NCBI RefSeq assembly: GCF_019468565.1
Contig: NZ_CP080521.1
Coordinates: 1,302,001-1,366,000, forward strand
DNA length: 64,000 nt
Reading direction: 5' to 3'
Source of the DNA: Pseudonocardia sp. DSM 110487
GTDB taxonomy: Bacteria > Actinomycetota > Actinomycetes > Mycobacteriales > Pseudonocardiaceae
Shown: piece after piece, positions 1 through 7,911 of the stretch
Numbering within the stretch: position 1 is the stretch's first letter
Layout: every line of letters starts with the position of its first letter
Program-made: the position numbers and the translations under genes
The notes under the pieces: model-generated
Told to the model about the DNA's origin: nothing
Database searches by the model: none
What the model saw: only the letters and a program-made list of their open reading frames with translations

Positions 1-822
1 GACGAGCAGCACCACCACGCACAGCACGGCCACGGCGTAGGCGAAGGACTGCACGGCCGCGGGGAGCCCGGCGGCGGTGGCCAGGAAGCCGACACCGATG
101 GTGGGTAGGCCGGCGCCGAGGTAGACGATCACGTAGAAGGTGGCGAGCGCCTCGGCGTGCCGGCCGGCGGGCGCCGAGTGGTTGATCGTTGTCAGGCCGC
201 CGAGGAACGCAAGGCCGTGGCCCGTCCCGGCGATCGCGGTCGCGGCGAGGAGTAGCGCCGACGAGGAAAGTCCGCCCGCGACGGCGAGCAGGACCAACCC
301 TGCGGACAGCAGTGGCAGGCCGAGCAGCTCCAGCGTGCGGGCCCGCCTGCCGTAGCCGACGAGCTGGGCGGCCGCGGAGCAGGCGAGCAGCATCGCCACG
401 GCGGCACCGGAGAGCAGCAGGTTCTCGCTGCCCGAGAGCCGTGCCACGTACGTGGGGACGAGGGTGAGGAACAGTCCGATCACGGCGAACGCGAGGAAGC
501 TGGCCGTCCCGCTGGTCGCGAAGTCGCCCTTCATCCCGGTGGGGATCTCCGGGCGGCGGGGCCGCCACCGGGTCCTCGTCGTCGTCTCCGGCAGCATCGT
601 GATCACGGCGGCGGCCGGAACGAGCAACACGATCTCCAGCACGAACGGCAGGACGTGCGGCGCGGGGGCGTACTGGGCGAGCAGGCCGCCGAGCAGCGGC
701 CCGAGTCCGAGCCCGCCCACGGATGCCACGGTGGACACGAGCGCCGCCTTGCGGCGGTTGCCGGTCGGCTCCAGCTCGGTCAGGGCCGCGGTCAACGCGA
801 CGATCTCGACGCCCGCTTTCCC
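1..822 (-). pseudogene. MFS transporter, 5'-truncated (also runs off the window)
   Basis: The reverse strand encodes a continuous hydrophobic polypeptide typical of a drug-efflux-type major facilitator: a helix around TAALTELEP, a glycine-rich helix GGLGLGPLLGGLLAQY, the inter-domain loop, and at least five more membrane helices up to the window edge. Homology-like sequence begins abruptly near IVALTAAL, which in such proteins lies about 110 residues in. The roughly 130 bp between this point and the S4-domain gene hold no start codon, no helix-coding frame in any of the three frames, and an intergenic repeat. The first three or so transmembrane helices are therefore missing. I infer a decayed gene rather than an alternative start. 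The 3' end lies outside the window. Confidence 0.7.
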
Positions 823-883
823 GGCCTGCTCGACCTCGCCCTTCGGTACGGGCGGGATGCGATCGGCAGGGGTGATCGGGTTT

Positions 884-932
884 GTGGTCTCGATACGGGC
901 CGGCGCTGGGGCGCCGGCCCTACTCGACCACC
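884..932. repeat. Family A intergenic palindrome (TCTCGATACG...CTACTCGACCACC)
   Basis: The unit reads GTGGTCTCGATACG, then a GC-rich hairpin (GGGCCGGCGC/GCGCCGGCCC), then CTACTCGACCACC. Copies recur near 6.5, 36.6 and 43.9 kb. This copy lies between the broken end of the MFS gene and the S4-domain gene. It could form a transcription-terminating hairpin. Similar TCGATAC/CTACTCGACCACC elements are, to my knowledge, widespread between genes in high-GC actinobacteria. Confidence 0.85.
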
Positions 933-952
933 CGAGACGGGAGGATGGCCGG

Positions 953-1198
953 GTGACTCGCCCACCGATCCAGGACGTCCCGGTCGCCGAACACCCCATC
1001 CGGCTCGGCCAGTTCCTGAAGCTGGCCGGGCTCGCCGAGCACGGCGCCCACGCGCGCGAACTGCTGGAAGACGAGCAGGTGCAGGTGAACGGCCGGCTGG
1101 AGACGCGAAGGGGTGCGCAGCTGCGGGTCGGCGACGTCGTGGCGGTCGGCGGGCAGCGGATACGGGTCGCTCAGCCTCCTACCGCGGACACCACCTGA
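953..1198 (+). CDS. Small S4-domain RNA-binding protein
   Basis: An 81-residue protein that is almost entirely one S4 RNA-binding fold: IRLGQFLKLAGLAEHGAHAR, then the LLEDEQVQVNG turn and the closing strand LRVGDVVAVGG. This is the YaaA/RlbA-like single-domain S4 type, which binds structured RNA (ribosome or tRNA). The GTG start is preceded by GGGAGGA at good spacing, and a longer upstream reading frame has no S4 homology. Its last 28 bases overlap convergently with the acyltransferase on the other strand. The specific RNA target cannot be read from the sequence. Confidence 0.8.
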   Translation: MTRPPIQDVPVAEHPIRLGQFLKLAGLAEHGAHARELLEDEQVQVNGRLETRRGAQLRVGDVVAVGGQRIRVAQPPTADTT

Positions 1199-3072
1199 TC
1201 CTCGATCACCGGCGCCATGGTGGTGGCGTAGGAGGCAGTGAGGTGGTTGTCGTCGAGGTAGACCAGCACGTTGCCGATCTCGGCCGGACAGCGCGTGTCG
1301 TCGCAGACGTAGTCGGCCAGGTCGAGGAAGCTCACGTTCGGCGGCACGTCCAGTTGCGCGTACGGCGGGTCGGCCGCGTACACGGTGTCGCGGTCCATCC
1401 CGCAGGGGTCCCCCTCCCGCCCACGTTGGCGGACGCAGTCCGGCACGTCGTAGGTGAAGCGGGGGTTGTCCCGGACGGCCAGCACCGGGATGCCGAGGTC
1501 GGCCATGCGCCGCCACTGCTCGACGAACCCGGGCGGTGTCTGCTCGGTGAGGCCGCCGCGCACGTCCCGCGTCGCGAGCGTGACGACCGCGTCCGGGCGT
1601 AGCTCGGCGATCCGGTCCGCGACGGCGGCGTTCCAGGCCACGCACTCGGCATCGTTCGGGTCCACCTCCGACACCGTCGAGAACGGGCATGCTCCGCGCA
1701 GCGCGCCGATGAGCTGCCAGTCGTGCTGTCGCGCGATCGGGACGAACGCGGCGATGAACTGCTCGAGGTGCGAGTCCCCGACCACCATGATCCGCTTCTC
1801 GGGCGGCGCCTCCACCGGCTGCGTGCAGATGTCGGAGCGGACCTCGGCGAGCGGGGCGCAGTCCCAGTCCTGCACCCAGACCCAGTCCTGGTACACCGAC
1901 ACCGGTGCGGGCAGCAGCGGGGCGGGCTCGGGTTCGCCGTCGACGAGGGCGGCCGCGCCGGGGTACTGCGGTCCACCGAGCCCGTCGGCGGGGATCTCGC
2001 GCTGCGCGGCCGCGAACTGCCAGACCGCCGCGGCGAGCAGCACCGTCACCATCGCGGCCGCCCCGTACCGGTACCCGTCGACGTCCCTGAACCGCAGGCG
2101 TCGCACCGGGCTCTCGACGAAGCGCGAGGTGAGCACCGCGAGCACGGTCGACACGGCGATCACGGCGATCCCGCCGAGCGGTCCGACCTCGTCCTGGTCG
2201 CGGGCAACCATGAAGAGCACGAGCACCGGCCAGTGCCAGAGGTAGAGCGGGTAGCTGATGGCGCCGAGGAACTGCACCGGGCGGGGCAGGAGCAGTCGGT
2301 GGGCGCCGTACGGGGAGCGGGTGACCCCGCCGAGCAGCACCAGCGCGCCCGAGAGCGTCGGCCACAGCGCCGCGTAGCCGGGGAACACCGAGCCCCCGTC
2401 GAGCACGAAGCCGCATGCGACGAGGCCGAGCACGCCGATCCAGCCGAACGTGACGCGCTCGCCACGCGTCCACGGGACGCGGTCGATCCACAGCGCCAGC
2501 AGTCCGCCCAGCGCGAACTCCCACAGGCGCGTGAGCGAGTGGAAGTACGCCAGGGGCTGGTCGGCCGCCGTGAGCGCGATGGAGAAGGACAGCGACGCCA
2601 CGAAGACGCCGAGCAGCATGGCCGTGAGGTGCGTGTGGAGGCGGTGCGGGGCACGGTGGGCCACGAGCGTCAACAACGCGACGGCGAGCGGGAACACCAC
2701 GAAGAACTGCACCTGGATCGACAGCGACCAGAAGTGCTGCACCACGCTCGTGGTGTTGTTGCGGGCCGTGTAGTCCACGGCGTCGGCCGCGAGCTGCCAG
2801 TTCTCGAGGAACAGCGCGCTGGCGACGACCTCGCGCACGGTCTGGGGCCAGCGCGTCTCGGGCAGCAGCAGCGCGCCCGCGACGATCGTGGCGAGCAGCA
2901 CGACAGTGGCCGACGGCAACAGCCGGCGGGCCATCCGGCTCCAACGCGCCCGCAGGTGGAGCCCACCGCGCTCGGCGGCGCGGGCGAGCTGCCCGGTGAG
3001 CAGGAAACCCGAGATCAGGAAGAAGACGTCCACGCCGCCGGAGACCCGGCCGTCCGAGACGTGGTGGATCAC
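1171..3072 (-). CDS. Membrane acyltransferase with SGNH domain (OafA/YrhL type), start codon unclear
   Basis: The N-terminal half is an acyltransferase-3 membrane domain: DVFFLISGFLLTG, an ARNNTTSVVQHFWSLSIQVQFF motif region, and about ten helices to residue ~330. The C-terminal half is a periplasmic SGNH domain starting at VVGDSHLEQF (Ser in GDSH) and ending with DDNHLTA, the Asp/His pair. Such proteins O-acetylate cell-surface glycans. The first usable start is the GTG given here, yet the family's N-terminal motif (RPELQGLRAFAV) is encoded in frame just upstream, before any ATG/GTG/TTG and after an in-frame TGA. Either a rare start (CTG or ATC) is used or the start has been lost. Confidence 0.8.
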   Translation of the reverse strand: MIHHVSDGRVSGGVDVFFLISGFLLTGQLARAAERGGLHLRARWSRMARRLLPSATVVLLATIVAGALLLPETRWPQTVREVVASALFLENWQLAADAVDYTARNNTTSVVQHFWSLSIQVQFFVVFPLAVALLTLVAHRAPHRLHTHLTAMLLGVFVASLSFSIALTAADQPLAYFHSLTRLWEFALGGLLALWIDRVPWTRGERVTFGWIGVLGLVACGFVLDGGSVFPGYAALWPTLSGALVLLGGVTRSPYGAHRLLLPRPVQFLGAISYPLYLWHWPVLVLFMVARDQDEVGPLGGIAVIAVSTVLAVLTSRFVESPVRRLRFRDVDGYRYGAAAMVTVLLAAAVWQFAAAQREIPADGLGGPQYPGAAALVDGEPEPAPLLPAPVSVYQDWVWVQDWDCAPLAEVRSDICTQPVEAPPEKRIMVVGDSHLEQFIAAFVPIARQHDWQLIGALRGACPFSTVSEVDPNDAECVAWNAAVADRIAELRPDAVVTLATRDVRGGLTEQTPPGFVEQWRRMADLGIPVLAVRDNPRFTYDVPDCVRQRGREGDPCGMDRDTVYAADPPYAQLDVPPNVSFLDLADYVCDDTRCPAEIGNVLVYLDDNHLTASYATTMAPVIEDQVVSAVGG

Positions 3073-3169
3073 GACGAGCGCGACCGCGAATGCGCGCAGG
3101 CCCTGCAGCTCCGGGCGGAACCTGGCAGGTGGGATGGAGAGGTCGGACCGCCCGGAGCCCGGGAGGCGC

Positions 3170-3988
3170 TCAGTAACCGACGTAGTTCCCGGCGCTGTTG
3201 CTTCGGCCGCCGGCCTGGAGCGTCTTCATCCCGTAGTTGTCGATCATGTACCGGATTCCAGCGGTGATGTTCGCGACCGGGTCGGTGATCGGGCGGTCCT
3301 TCAGATCCGGGTGCACGTAGTGCTTGTACGTGGTCGGGATGGTCTGCATCAGGCCCTGGGACGGGGTGCCGCGGCGGGCGTTGGAGTCCCAGTTGTTGAT
3401 CGCACGCGGGTTGCCGTTCGACTCTTTCAGAATGATCTTCTTGACGCTGGGGGAGAGGGACTGCGGCAGGTCGAGGATCTGCAGCGCCTCCGCGATCCAG
3501 CCGTCGAGGCCGCCGCGCTCGATCATGGCGGAGATCCGGTCGCGCTCGGCCTGCTCACGGGCCTGCTCGGCGTGCAGCTTGGCCAGGTCGGCGGCCTGCA
3601 CGACCCGGGCGACGTGGTCCTCGACGGACTCCGCGTCGGCGGCCAGATCGACCGGGACCACCGACACGACCGGAGCCAGCGAGTCGATGGTGGTGCTGTT
3701 GGACGCGAGCGCCGCGTCGAAGGGGCTGTCGGCGGCCGCGGAGGTGGCGGTGCCGTCCTCCAGCGCCGGGACGATCGCGGTGAACGCGCCCGTGGCCACG
3801 GCGCCGACGGCGGCCGTTGTGGCGATCACGGTGGTGCCGAGCGACGGCCCCGCGGGCGCGGGCCGGTGTGCCGCCTGGTGCCGACCGGTGCCGGTGACAC
3901 CGGCGGTGCGGGGCGCACGAGCACCACGGGGGGAGCGGTGTCCTGCCACGTAAACAGCCCTTCCAGCGCTGGGGAGCGACCCGTTCAC
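3170..3988 (-). CDS. Secreted lytic transglycosylase, SLT domain
   Basis: A 272-residue protein with a basic, proline-rich N-terminus, a hydrophobic signal/anchor segment (residues ~50-72), a charged helical linker rich in Ala/Glu, and a C-terminal SLT (goose-lysozyme-like) domain. The catalytic Glu lies in ILKESNGNPRAINNWD; SQGLMQTIPTTY and DPVANITAGIRYM are family signatures. It should cleave peptidoglycan glycan strands outside the membrane. The GTG start is the first before the signal sequence. A roughly 200-nt leader with strong hairpins precedes it, suggesting post-transcriptional control. Its stop codon lies a few bases before the acyltransferase reading frame becomes recognisable, so the two may be co-transcribed. 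Confidence 0.88.
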   Translation of the reverse strand: MNGSLPSAGRAVYVAGHRSPRGARAPRTAGVTGTGRHQAAHRPAPAGPSLGTTVIATTAAVGAVATGAFTAIVPALEDGTATSAAADSPFDAALASNSTTIDSLAPVVSVVPVDLAADAESVEDHVARVVQAADLAKLHAEQAREQAERDRISAMIERGGLDGWIAEALQILDLPQSLSPSVKKIILKESNGNPRAINNWDSNARRGTPSQGLMQTIPTTYKHYVHPDLKDRPITDPVANITAGIRYMIDNYGMKTLQAGGRSNSAGNYVGY

Positions 3989-4188
3989 GCGCTGCCGGTC
4001 GGGGGTCCGGGGACCGGGTGGGGAGTCCGGTCCATTCGTTGCACGTGATCAGGTCGTGACGCTGGGCGAAAGAGTATGGGCCGGGGCAGCCCTCCGACAA
4101 GCGGCGGCACTGCATTTCACCGCAGCCCACATGCCGTTCGGCGGCATGGGGGCAACCAGTCGCGATTGTTGGTTAACGCGATCAACGG
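3989..4188 (-). promoter_or_regulatory. Structured 5' leader of the transglycosylase gene (candidate cis-regulatory RNA)
   Basis: On the reverse strand this gene-free leader contains a near-perfect 12-bp hairpin at 4125-4153 (GCCCCCATGCCG/CGGCATGTGGGC, loop CCGAA). It is followed by a short CTGC...GCAG hairpin closing over GGTGAAAT and a GC-rich segment ending ATACTCTTTCGCCC. Cell-wall hydrolase genes of actinobacteria are often preceded by c-di-AMP riboswitches, but the hallmark GGGTGAATC and AGCTAAC...GGTAGGC blocks of that class are not present. Riboswitch identity is therefore unproven. Confidence 0.35.
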
Positions 4189-5256
4189 TCACCCGGTACG
4201 ACGAGTGGACTGGGCCGATAGGACCAAGCAGGAGTCGCCGAACTCGTGCCAGCGGTACCTGTGCTCGACCGCCGCGGCGTACGCCCTGGTCACCAGCCGT
4301 GGACCGGCGACCGCTTCGAGCAGCAGCAGGTGCGACGCCTCCGGTTCGTGCCATCCGGTGACGAGGCCGTCGACGACGCGGGCGGGGCGGCCGGGCCCGA
4401 GCACGAGGTTCGTCCAGCCCGCGCCCGCCGACACGTGTCCGTCCGGTCCGGCCACCGTCTCGAGTGCCCGTGTCGTCGTGGTGCCGACGGCCACGATCCG
4501 CCCGCCGGCCGCCCGCGCGGCGTTCACGGCGTCCGCGGTGTCGGGCGGGACGCGGTAGCGCTCCGGCAGCGGTACCTCCCCTGCCTCCAGCGACGACACC
4601 CCGGTGTGCAGCACGACCCTTGCGACGCCGATGCCCCTGGCGTGCAGCGCGTGCAGCATCGCGATCGTGAACGGGCGGCCCGCGCTCGGCATCTCCGCGC
4701 TGCCGAACTCCGCCTCGGAGCGGGCGTACACCGTGCGGTAGTCCTCGAGGGGCCACTGCCGGCGCACATAGGAGTAGCGGATCGGCCGCCCGACCTCGGC
4801 GAGCCACGACCGCAGCCCGCCCGCCACCGGGATGCGCGCCCGCCACAGCCTGCTCCCGGTGACCACGCGGGGATCGGGGTGGCCGGTGAGTAGCGTCGCC
4901 ACCACGCCGCACGGCAGCGCGATTCCTTCTCCCGCCTTCCCATCGGTCACCCGCTGCCCGTCCGGCGTCCGCAACTCGACGACGTGCAGGTGGTCGGGCG
5001 CGGGGCCGGAGACGTGCACGGTGACGGGCGTGCCGTCCGCGCGGTGTCCGTCGACTGCTGCCGGCTCCGTGTCGGAGGTGTTGATGACGAGGAGGTCGCC
5101 GCGCCGCAGAGCGGCAGGGAGGGCGCGGAAGGTCGTGTGCCGTACGGGGCCGCGTTCCCGGGCGACGAGCAGCCGCACCTCGTCGCGGGCGAGCCCTCGG
5201 GCCTCGGGCGGTTCGGCGGCCGAGAGTTCAGGCGGCACGGTGAACGTGGCCGTCAC
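4189..5256 (-). CDS. S-adenosylmethionine:tRNA ribosyltransferase-isomerase-like protein (QueA family)
   Basis: A 355-residue protein, normal length for QueA. Signatures include RRGDLLVINTSDT near residue 50, RPIRYSYV, AGRPFT, VVLHTGVSSLEAGEV, RYRVPPDTA, VGTTTTRALET and GWTNLVLGPG. QueA transfers and isomerises the ribosyl group of SAM onto 7-aminomethyl-7-deazaguanine in tRNA during queuosine synthesis. No other queuosine gene is nearby, so the substrate here may differ. The GTG start overlaps the stop of the upstream SDR gene by 4 bases, which fixes the start and implies translational coupling. Confidence 0.85.
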   Translation of the reverse strand: MTATFTVPPELSAAEPPEARGLARDEVRLLVARERGPVRHTTFRALPAALRRGDLLVINTSDTEPAAVDGHRADGTPVTVHVSGPAPDHLHVVELRTPDGQRVTDGKAGEGIALPCGVVATLLTGHPDPRVVTGSRLWRARIPVAGGLRSWLAEVGRPIRYSYVRRQWPLEDYRTVYARSEAEFGSAEMPSAGRPFTIAMLHALHARGIGVARVVLHTGVSSLEAGEVPLPERYRVPPDTADAVNAARAAGGRIVAVGTTTTRALETVAGPDGHVSAGAGWTNLVLGPGRPARVVDGLVTGWHEPEASHLLLLEAVAGPRLVTRAYAAAVEHRYRWHEFGDSCLVLSAQSTRRTG

Positions 5257-5951
5257 AGCTGGCTCCCGGCCGCGGGCGCGAGGTCGGCCGCCCGGTACCG
5301 GCCGCTGGGGAGCCGGTCGTCGAGCAGGCGCAGCAGCCACGGCACGACGGTCTCGGGCTCTGGACGGTCGGAGATGTCCTCCCCCGGGAAGGCGCGCTGG
5401 TGCATCGCCGTGCGCATGTCCCCGGGGTCGAAGGCATGCACCCGCAGGTTCGGCTCTTCCACGGCCAGCACGGCGGCGAGGTGGTCGAGCGCGGCCTTGG
5501 CGGCCCCGTAGCCGCCCCAGCCGGGATATGCGTCCACGGCGGCGTCCGAGCTGAGGGTCACGACCGTCCCGGTGGCGGACGCGCGCAGCAGGGGCAGTGC
5601 GAGCTGGGTGAGCGCGAGCGGGGCGAGCACGGTGGTCTCCAGGACGCCGCGCAGCGCGTCGAGCGGGTAACGCTCCAGGGTGGGCAGCGGCGACGGGCCC
5701 AGCTCCCCAGCGTTGTGCACGAGGAGGTCGAGGTGCCCGCCGGTAGCGGCCACGAGCTCGGCGCGGAAGCCGGGGTCGGTGACGTCTCCTGCGAGCGCGA
5801 CGACGCCCGGCAGCGGCGCGGTGGCGGCCCGCAACCGATCGGCGTCGCGGGCGCACGCGATCACGGTGGTGCCGCGCGCGGCGAGCGAGGCGGTCAGGGC
5901 GAGGCCGAAGCCCTGGCCCGCCCCGGTGACGATGGCGTTCGCGAAGGTCAT
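5253..5951 (-). CDS. Short-chain dehydrogenase/reductase
   Basis: A 232-residue classical SDR. It has a Rossmann TGAGQGFGLAL cofactor loop at the N-terminus, the DVTD acidic turn, an LVHNAGELG segment in place of NNAG, the catalytic Ser in LSSDAA, and YGAAKAAL giving the Tyr/Lys pair. The substrate cannot be deduced. It is the first gene of a two-gene unit with the QueA-like gene. It is transcribed away from soxR across a 52-bp gap that contains a SoxR-type dyad, so redox control is plausible. Confidence 0.85.
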   Translation of the reverse strand: MTFANAIVTGAGQGFGLALTASLAARGTTVIACARDADRLRAATAPLPGVVALAGDVTDPGFRAELVAATGGHLDLLVHNAGELGPSPLPTLERYPLDALRGVLETTVLAPLALTQLALPLLRASATGTVVTLSSDAAVDAYPGWGGYGAAKAALDHLAAVLAVEEPNLRVHAFDPGDMRTAMHQRAFPGEDISDRPEPETVVPWLLRLLDDRLPSGRYRAADLAPAAGSQL

Positions 5952-5965
5952 GCCTGTACCGTGCG

Positions 5966-5985
5966 ACTTGAAGTCAGGTTCAGGT
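5966..5985. promoter_or_regulatory. SoxR/MerR-type operator dyad
   Basis: The short gap between the SDR gene and soxR holds CTTGAA-N6-TTCAGG (5967-5984), an imperfect inverted repeat resembling the CTTGAA-type half-sites of SoxR boxes. It is positioned to serve both divergent genes. The assignment rests on motif resemblance plus adjacency to soxR. Confidence 0.5.
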
Positions 5986-6003
5986 CAAGGAGGAACGCGC
6001 CCG

Positions 6004-6474
6004 GTGGAGATGACGGACCTGCTCACCATTGGGGATGTGGCGCACCGCAGCGGCTTCCCGCAGTCGGCGCTGCGGTACTACGAGCGCGAGGGCCTGCTGC
6101 GCACCACCCGCACATCCGGCGGGCAGCGCCGCTACGAGCGCTCGGTGCTGCGCAGGCTCGCGTTCATCCGGGCCGCGCGCACGATCGGGGTCGGGCTGGA
6201 GGAGGTGCGCGACGCCCTCGACGAGTTGCCGGAGGGCCGCACCCCGACGAAGGCCGACTGGTCGCGGCTGTCGAAGAAGTGGCGCGGGCGCCTCGACGAG
6301 CAGATCCAGGCCCTCGTCGCGCTGCGGGACGGCCTGGACTCGTGCATCGGCTGCGGCTGCCTGTCGCTGAAGCGCTGCCGCCTGTACAACCCGGAGGACC
6401 GGGTGTCGGAACTGGGCCCCGGTGCGCGCCTGCTCCCCCCGATGCTCCGCCGCACGCCGGCGGAGGGCGTCTAG
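6004..6474 (+). CDS. soxR: Redox-sensitive MerR-family regulator SoxR
   Basis: A 156-residue MerR protein with an N-terminal winged HTH (LTIGDVAHRSGFPQSALRYY), a dimerisation helix, and the diagnostic [2Fe-2S] cysteine cluster Cys114-x2-Cys117-x-Cys119-x5-Cys125. SoxR senses redox-active compounds or superoxide and twists promoter DNA to activate target genes. The GTG start is used because GGAGGA precedes it; an ATG two codons in is an alternative. In actinomycetes SoxR usually controls oxidoreductases and efflux genes, which fits the divergent SDR. Confidence 0.93.
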   Translation: MEMTDLLTIGDVAHRSGFPQSALRYYEREGLLRTTRTSGGQRRYERSVLRRLAFIRAARTIGVGLEEVRDALDELPEGRTPTKADWSRLSKKWRGRLDEQIQALVALRDGLDSCIGCGCLSLKRCRLYNPEDRVSELGPGARLLPPMLRRTPAEGV

Positions 6475-6494
6475 CGGTGGCAGCAAAGCCACTC

Positions 6495-6541
6495 CCGGTG
6501 GTCGAGTAGCGCTGACGGGCCGGCCCTACTCGACCACCGGG
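6495..6541. repeat. Family A palindrome, symmetric variant
   Basis: CCGGTGGTCGAGTAG and its exact complement CTACTCGACCACCGG flank a short spacer. Unlike the other copies, both ends carry the CTACTCGACCACC arm. It lies between the convergent 3' ends of soxR and the pyruvyl-transferase-like gene and probably serves as a bidirectional terminator. Confidence 0.85.
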
Positions 6542-6542
6542 A

Positions 6543-7667
6543 TCAGGAGGAGAGCAGGCGGGGCCGGGCCGACCAGCGTGCGGGCAGCGTCTGGTCCACC
6601 CAGTTGTGCAGGTCCTCCACCGGCGGCCGGGTGCTGATCGCCGACTGCTCGTGCTCGGCGAGGAACGCCGTCGTGCGCTCCTCCCAGCCGACGCCGAGGC
6701 AGGGCACCCCCATGGAGACGGCGAAGACGAGCGAGTGGATGCGCAGCCCGAACAGCGCGTCGGCCTCGCCGACGACTGCCTTGGCCAGTGTGGGCTCAAG
6801 TTGCGGGCCCAGCACGGGCACCTTGCGGCCGAGCCGCTCGCCCAGCTCGTTGATGAGCACCTCGTCGCGGCGGGCGAGGCCGAGGCCGTAGTCGGCGTGG
6901 GTGCTGATCGCCAGGCCCGCGACCGCGCCGCCGCGCTCGATCCAGCGGCGGCCGAGGGTCTCCGCTGCCTCCTGGAGCGCGTCGACGAGGATCGGGTTGG
7001 GCAGCGCCTTCGGGGCCACGAGCAGCAGCGGCACCGCGGGGTCGACGCCCGCGGCGGACAGCGTGCGGCGCGCGTCGGCAGGCGGGGCCGGCTTAAGGCC
7101 CATCGCGAGGTCGCCCACGACAGGCGCGACGATCCGGTCGCCGAGCACGCAGGCCGACACCTCGTCGCGCACGCTGATCCGCCCCGGCTTGCGGACCGAG
7201 CGGCGCAGCAGGTCCAGCACGCGGTCCGGCGTGCCGGGGTACACGCCGATCGCGAGGTAGGTGATGTCGCGCCCGCGGGCCGTGGCCGCCCACACGATCG
7301 CGGGAAGGGCCTTCACCAGCGAGGACGCGCCGGTCCCGAAGAGTCCGCCGCCCACGACCGCGATCCCGTCGCACCACTTCAACGCCCTGACGAAGGGGAA
7401 GCCCTCCATCGGTACGGCCGGCACGCGGTGCAGCGCCTCGACCATCCGCGGGTTGCGCGACACCACGCGCACCTCGGTGTCCTCCGGCAGCTCCTGCAGC
7501 GTGCGGGCGAGCATGGCCTCGTCACCCGTGTTGCCGTTGCCGAAGTTCCCGATGATCAGCACGCGGGTGGCGCGTGGAGTGGCCGCCTTGGCGTTCTCCT
7601 CGGCGGCGTGCCGCCTACCGAGGTCGGCGAGCTGCTGGCGGATCAGGTTGGCGCGGGGGTCCGTCAT
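6543..7667 (-). CDS. Polysaccharide pyruvyl transferase family protein
   Basis: A 374-residue protein with the family's N-terminal strand-loop VLIIGNFGNGNTGDEAML near residue 35, the central VVGGGLFG, YLAIGVYP, and a C-terminal GLRIHSLVFAVSMGVPCLGVGW block. This matches the CsaB/WcaK-type pyruvyl transferase fold that pyruvylates cell-surface sugars. The chosen ATG begins MTDPRANLIRQQ; the frame stays open 45 codons further upstream but that part is basic low-complexity sequence without homology. It stands alone, with no glycosyltransferase neighbours, so the glycan acceptor is unknown. Confidence 0.82.
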   Translation of the reverse strand: MTDPRANLIRQQLADLGRRHAAEENAKAATPRATRVLIIGNFGNGNTGDEAMLARTLQELPEDTEVRVVSRNPRMVEALHRVPAVPMEGFPFVRALKWCDGIAVVGGGLFGTGASSLVKALPAIVWAATARGRDITYLAIGVYPGTPDRVLDLLRRSVRKPGRISVRDEVSACVLGDRIVAPVVGDLAMGLKPAPPADARRTLSAAGVDPAVPLLLVAPKALPNPILVDALQEAAETLGRRWIERGGAVAGLAISTHADYGLGLARRDEVLINELGERLGRKVPVLGPQLEPTLAKAVVGEADALFGLRIHSLVFAVSMGVPCLGVGWEERTTAFLAEHEQSAISTRPPVEDLHNWVDQTLPARWSARPRLLSS

Positions 7668-7911
7668 CGATTCCCTCGGGTCCGTGGCGGCGACTCTGTG
7701 TGACCTACATCGGCCACTCATTCGCCGCAGCCTACGGTGTGGCCCGCGGCACTCGTTCAGCACATGTGCCCGGTGATGATCCCCGCTCATCTCCTTGATC
7801 ATCCGGCAGGGCCGGGACCAGCGCCGACCGCCCGAGGACGACCGGATCGGCGCAGGCCTCCGCCGCGGAGGAGGCGACGCCCGCAGCGTTCACGATCGGG
7901 TGACGCGACGA

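Noticed and set aside
1723..3267. Long forward reading frame opposite the acyltransferase
   Set aside because: Composition is Arg/Glu/Gln repeats without hydrophobic core or motifs; the reverse strand has clear membrane and SGNH domains.
3989..4188. c-di-AMP (ydaO-type) riboswitch
   Set aside because: The expected conserved blocks of that class are not visible; kept only as a structured leader of unknown class.
7855..7875. CCTCC-GCCGC-GGAGG hairpin downstream of the TetR-like gene as a terminator
   Set aside because: Short 5-bp stem without a T-run; too weak to annotate in a GC-rich background.
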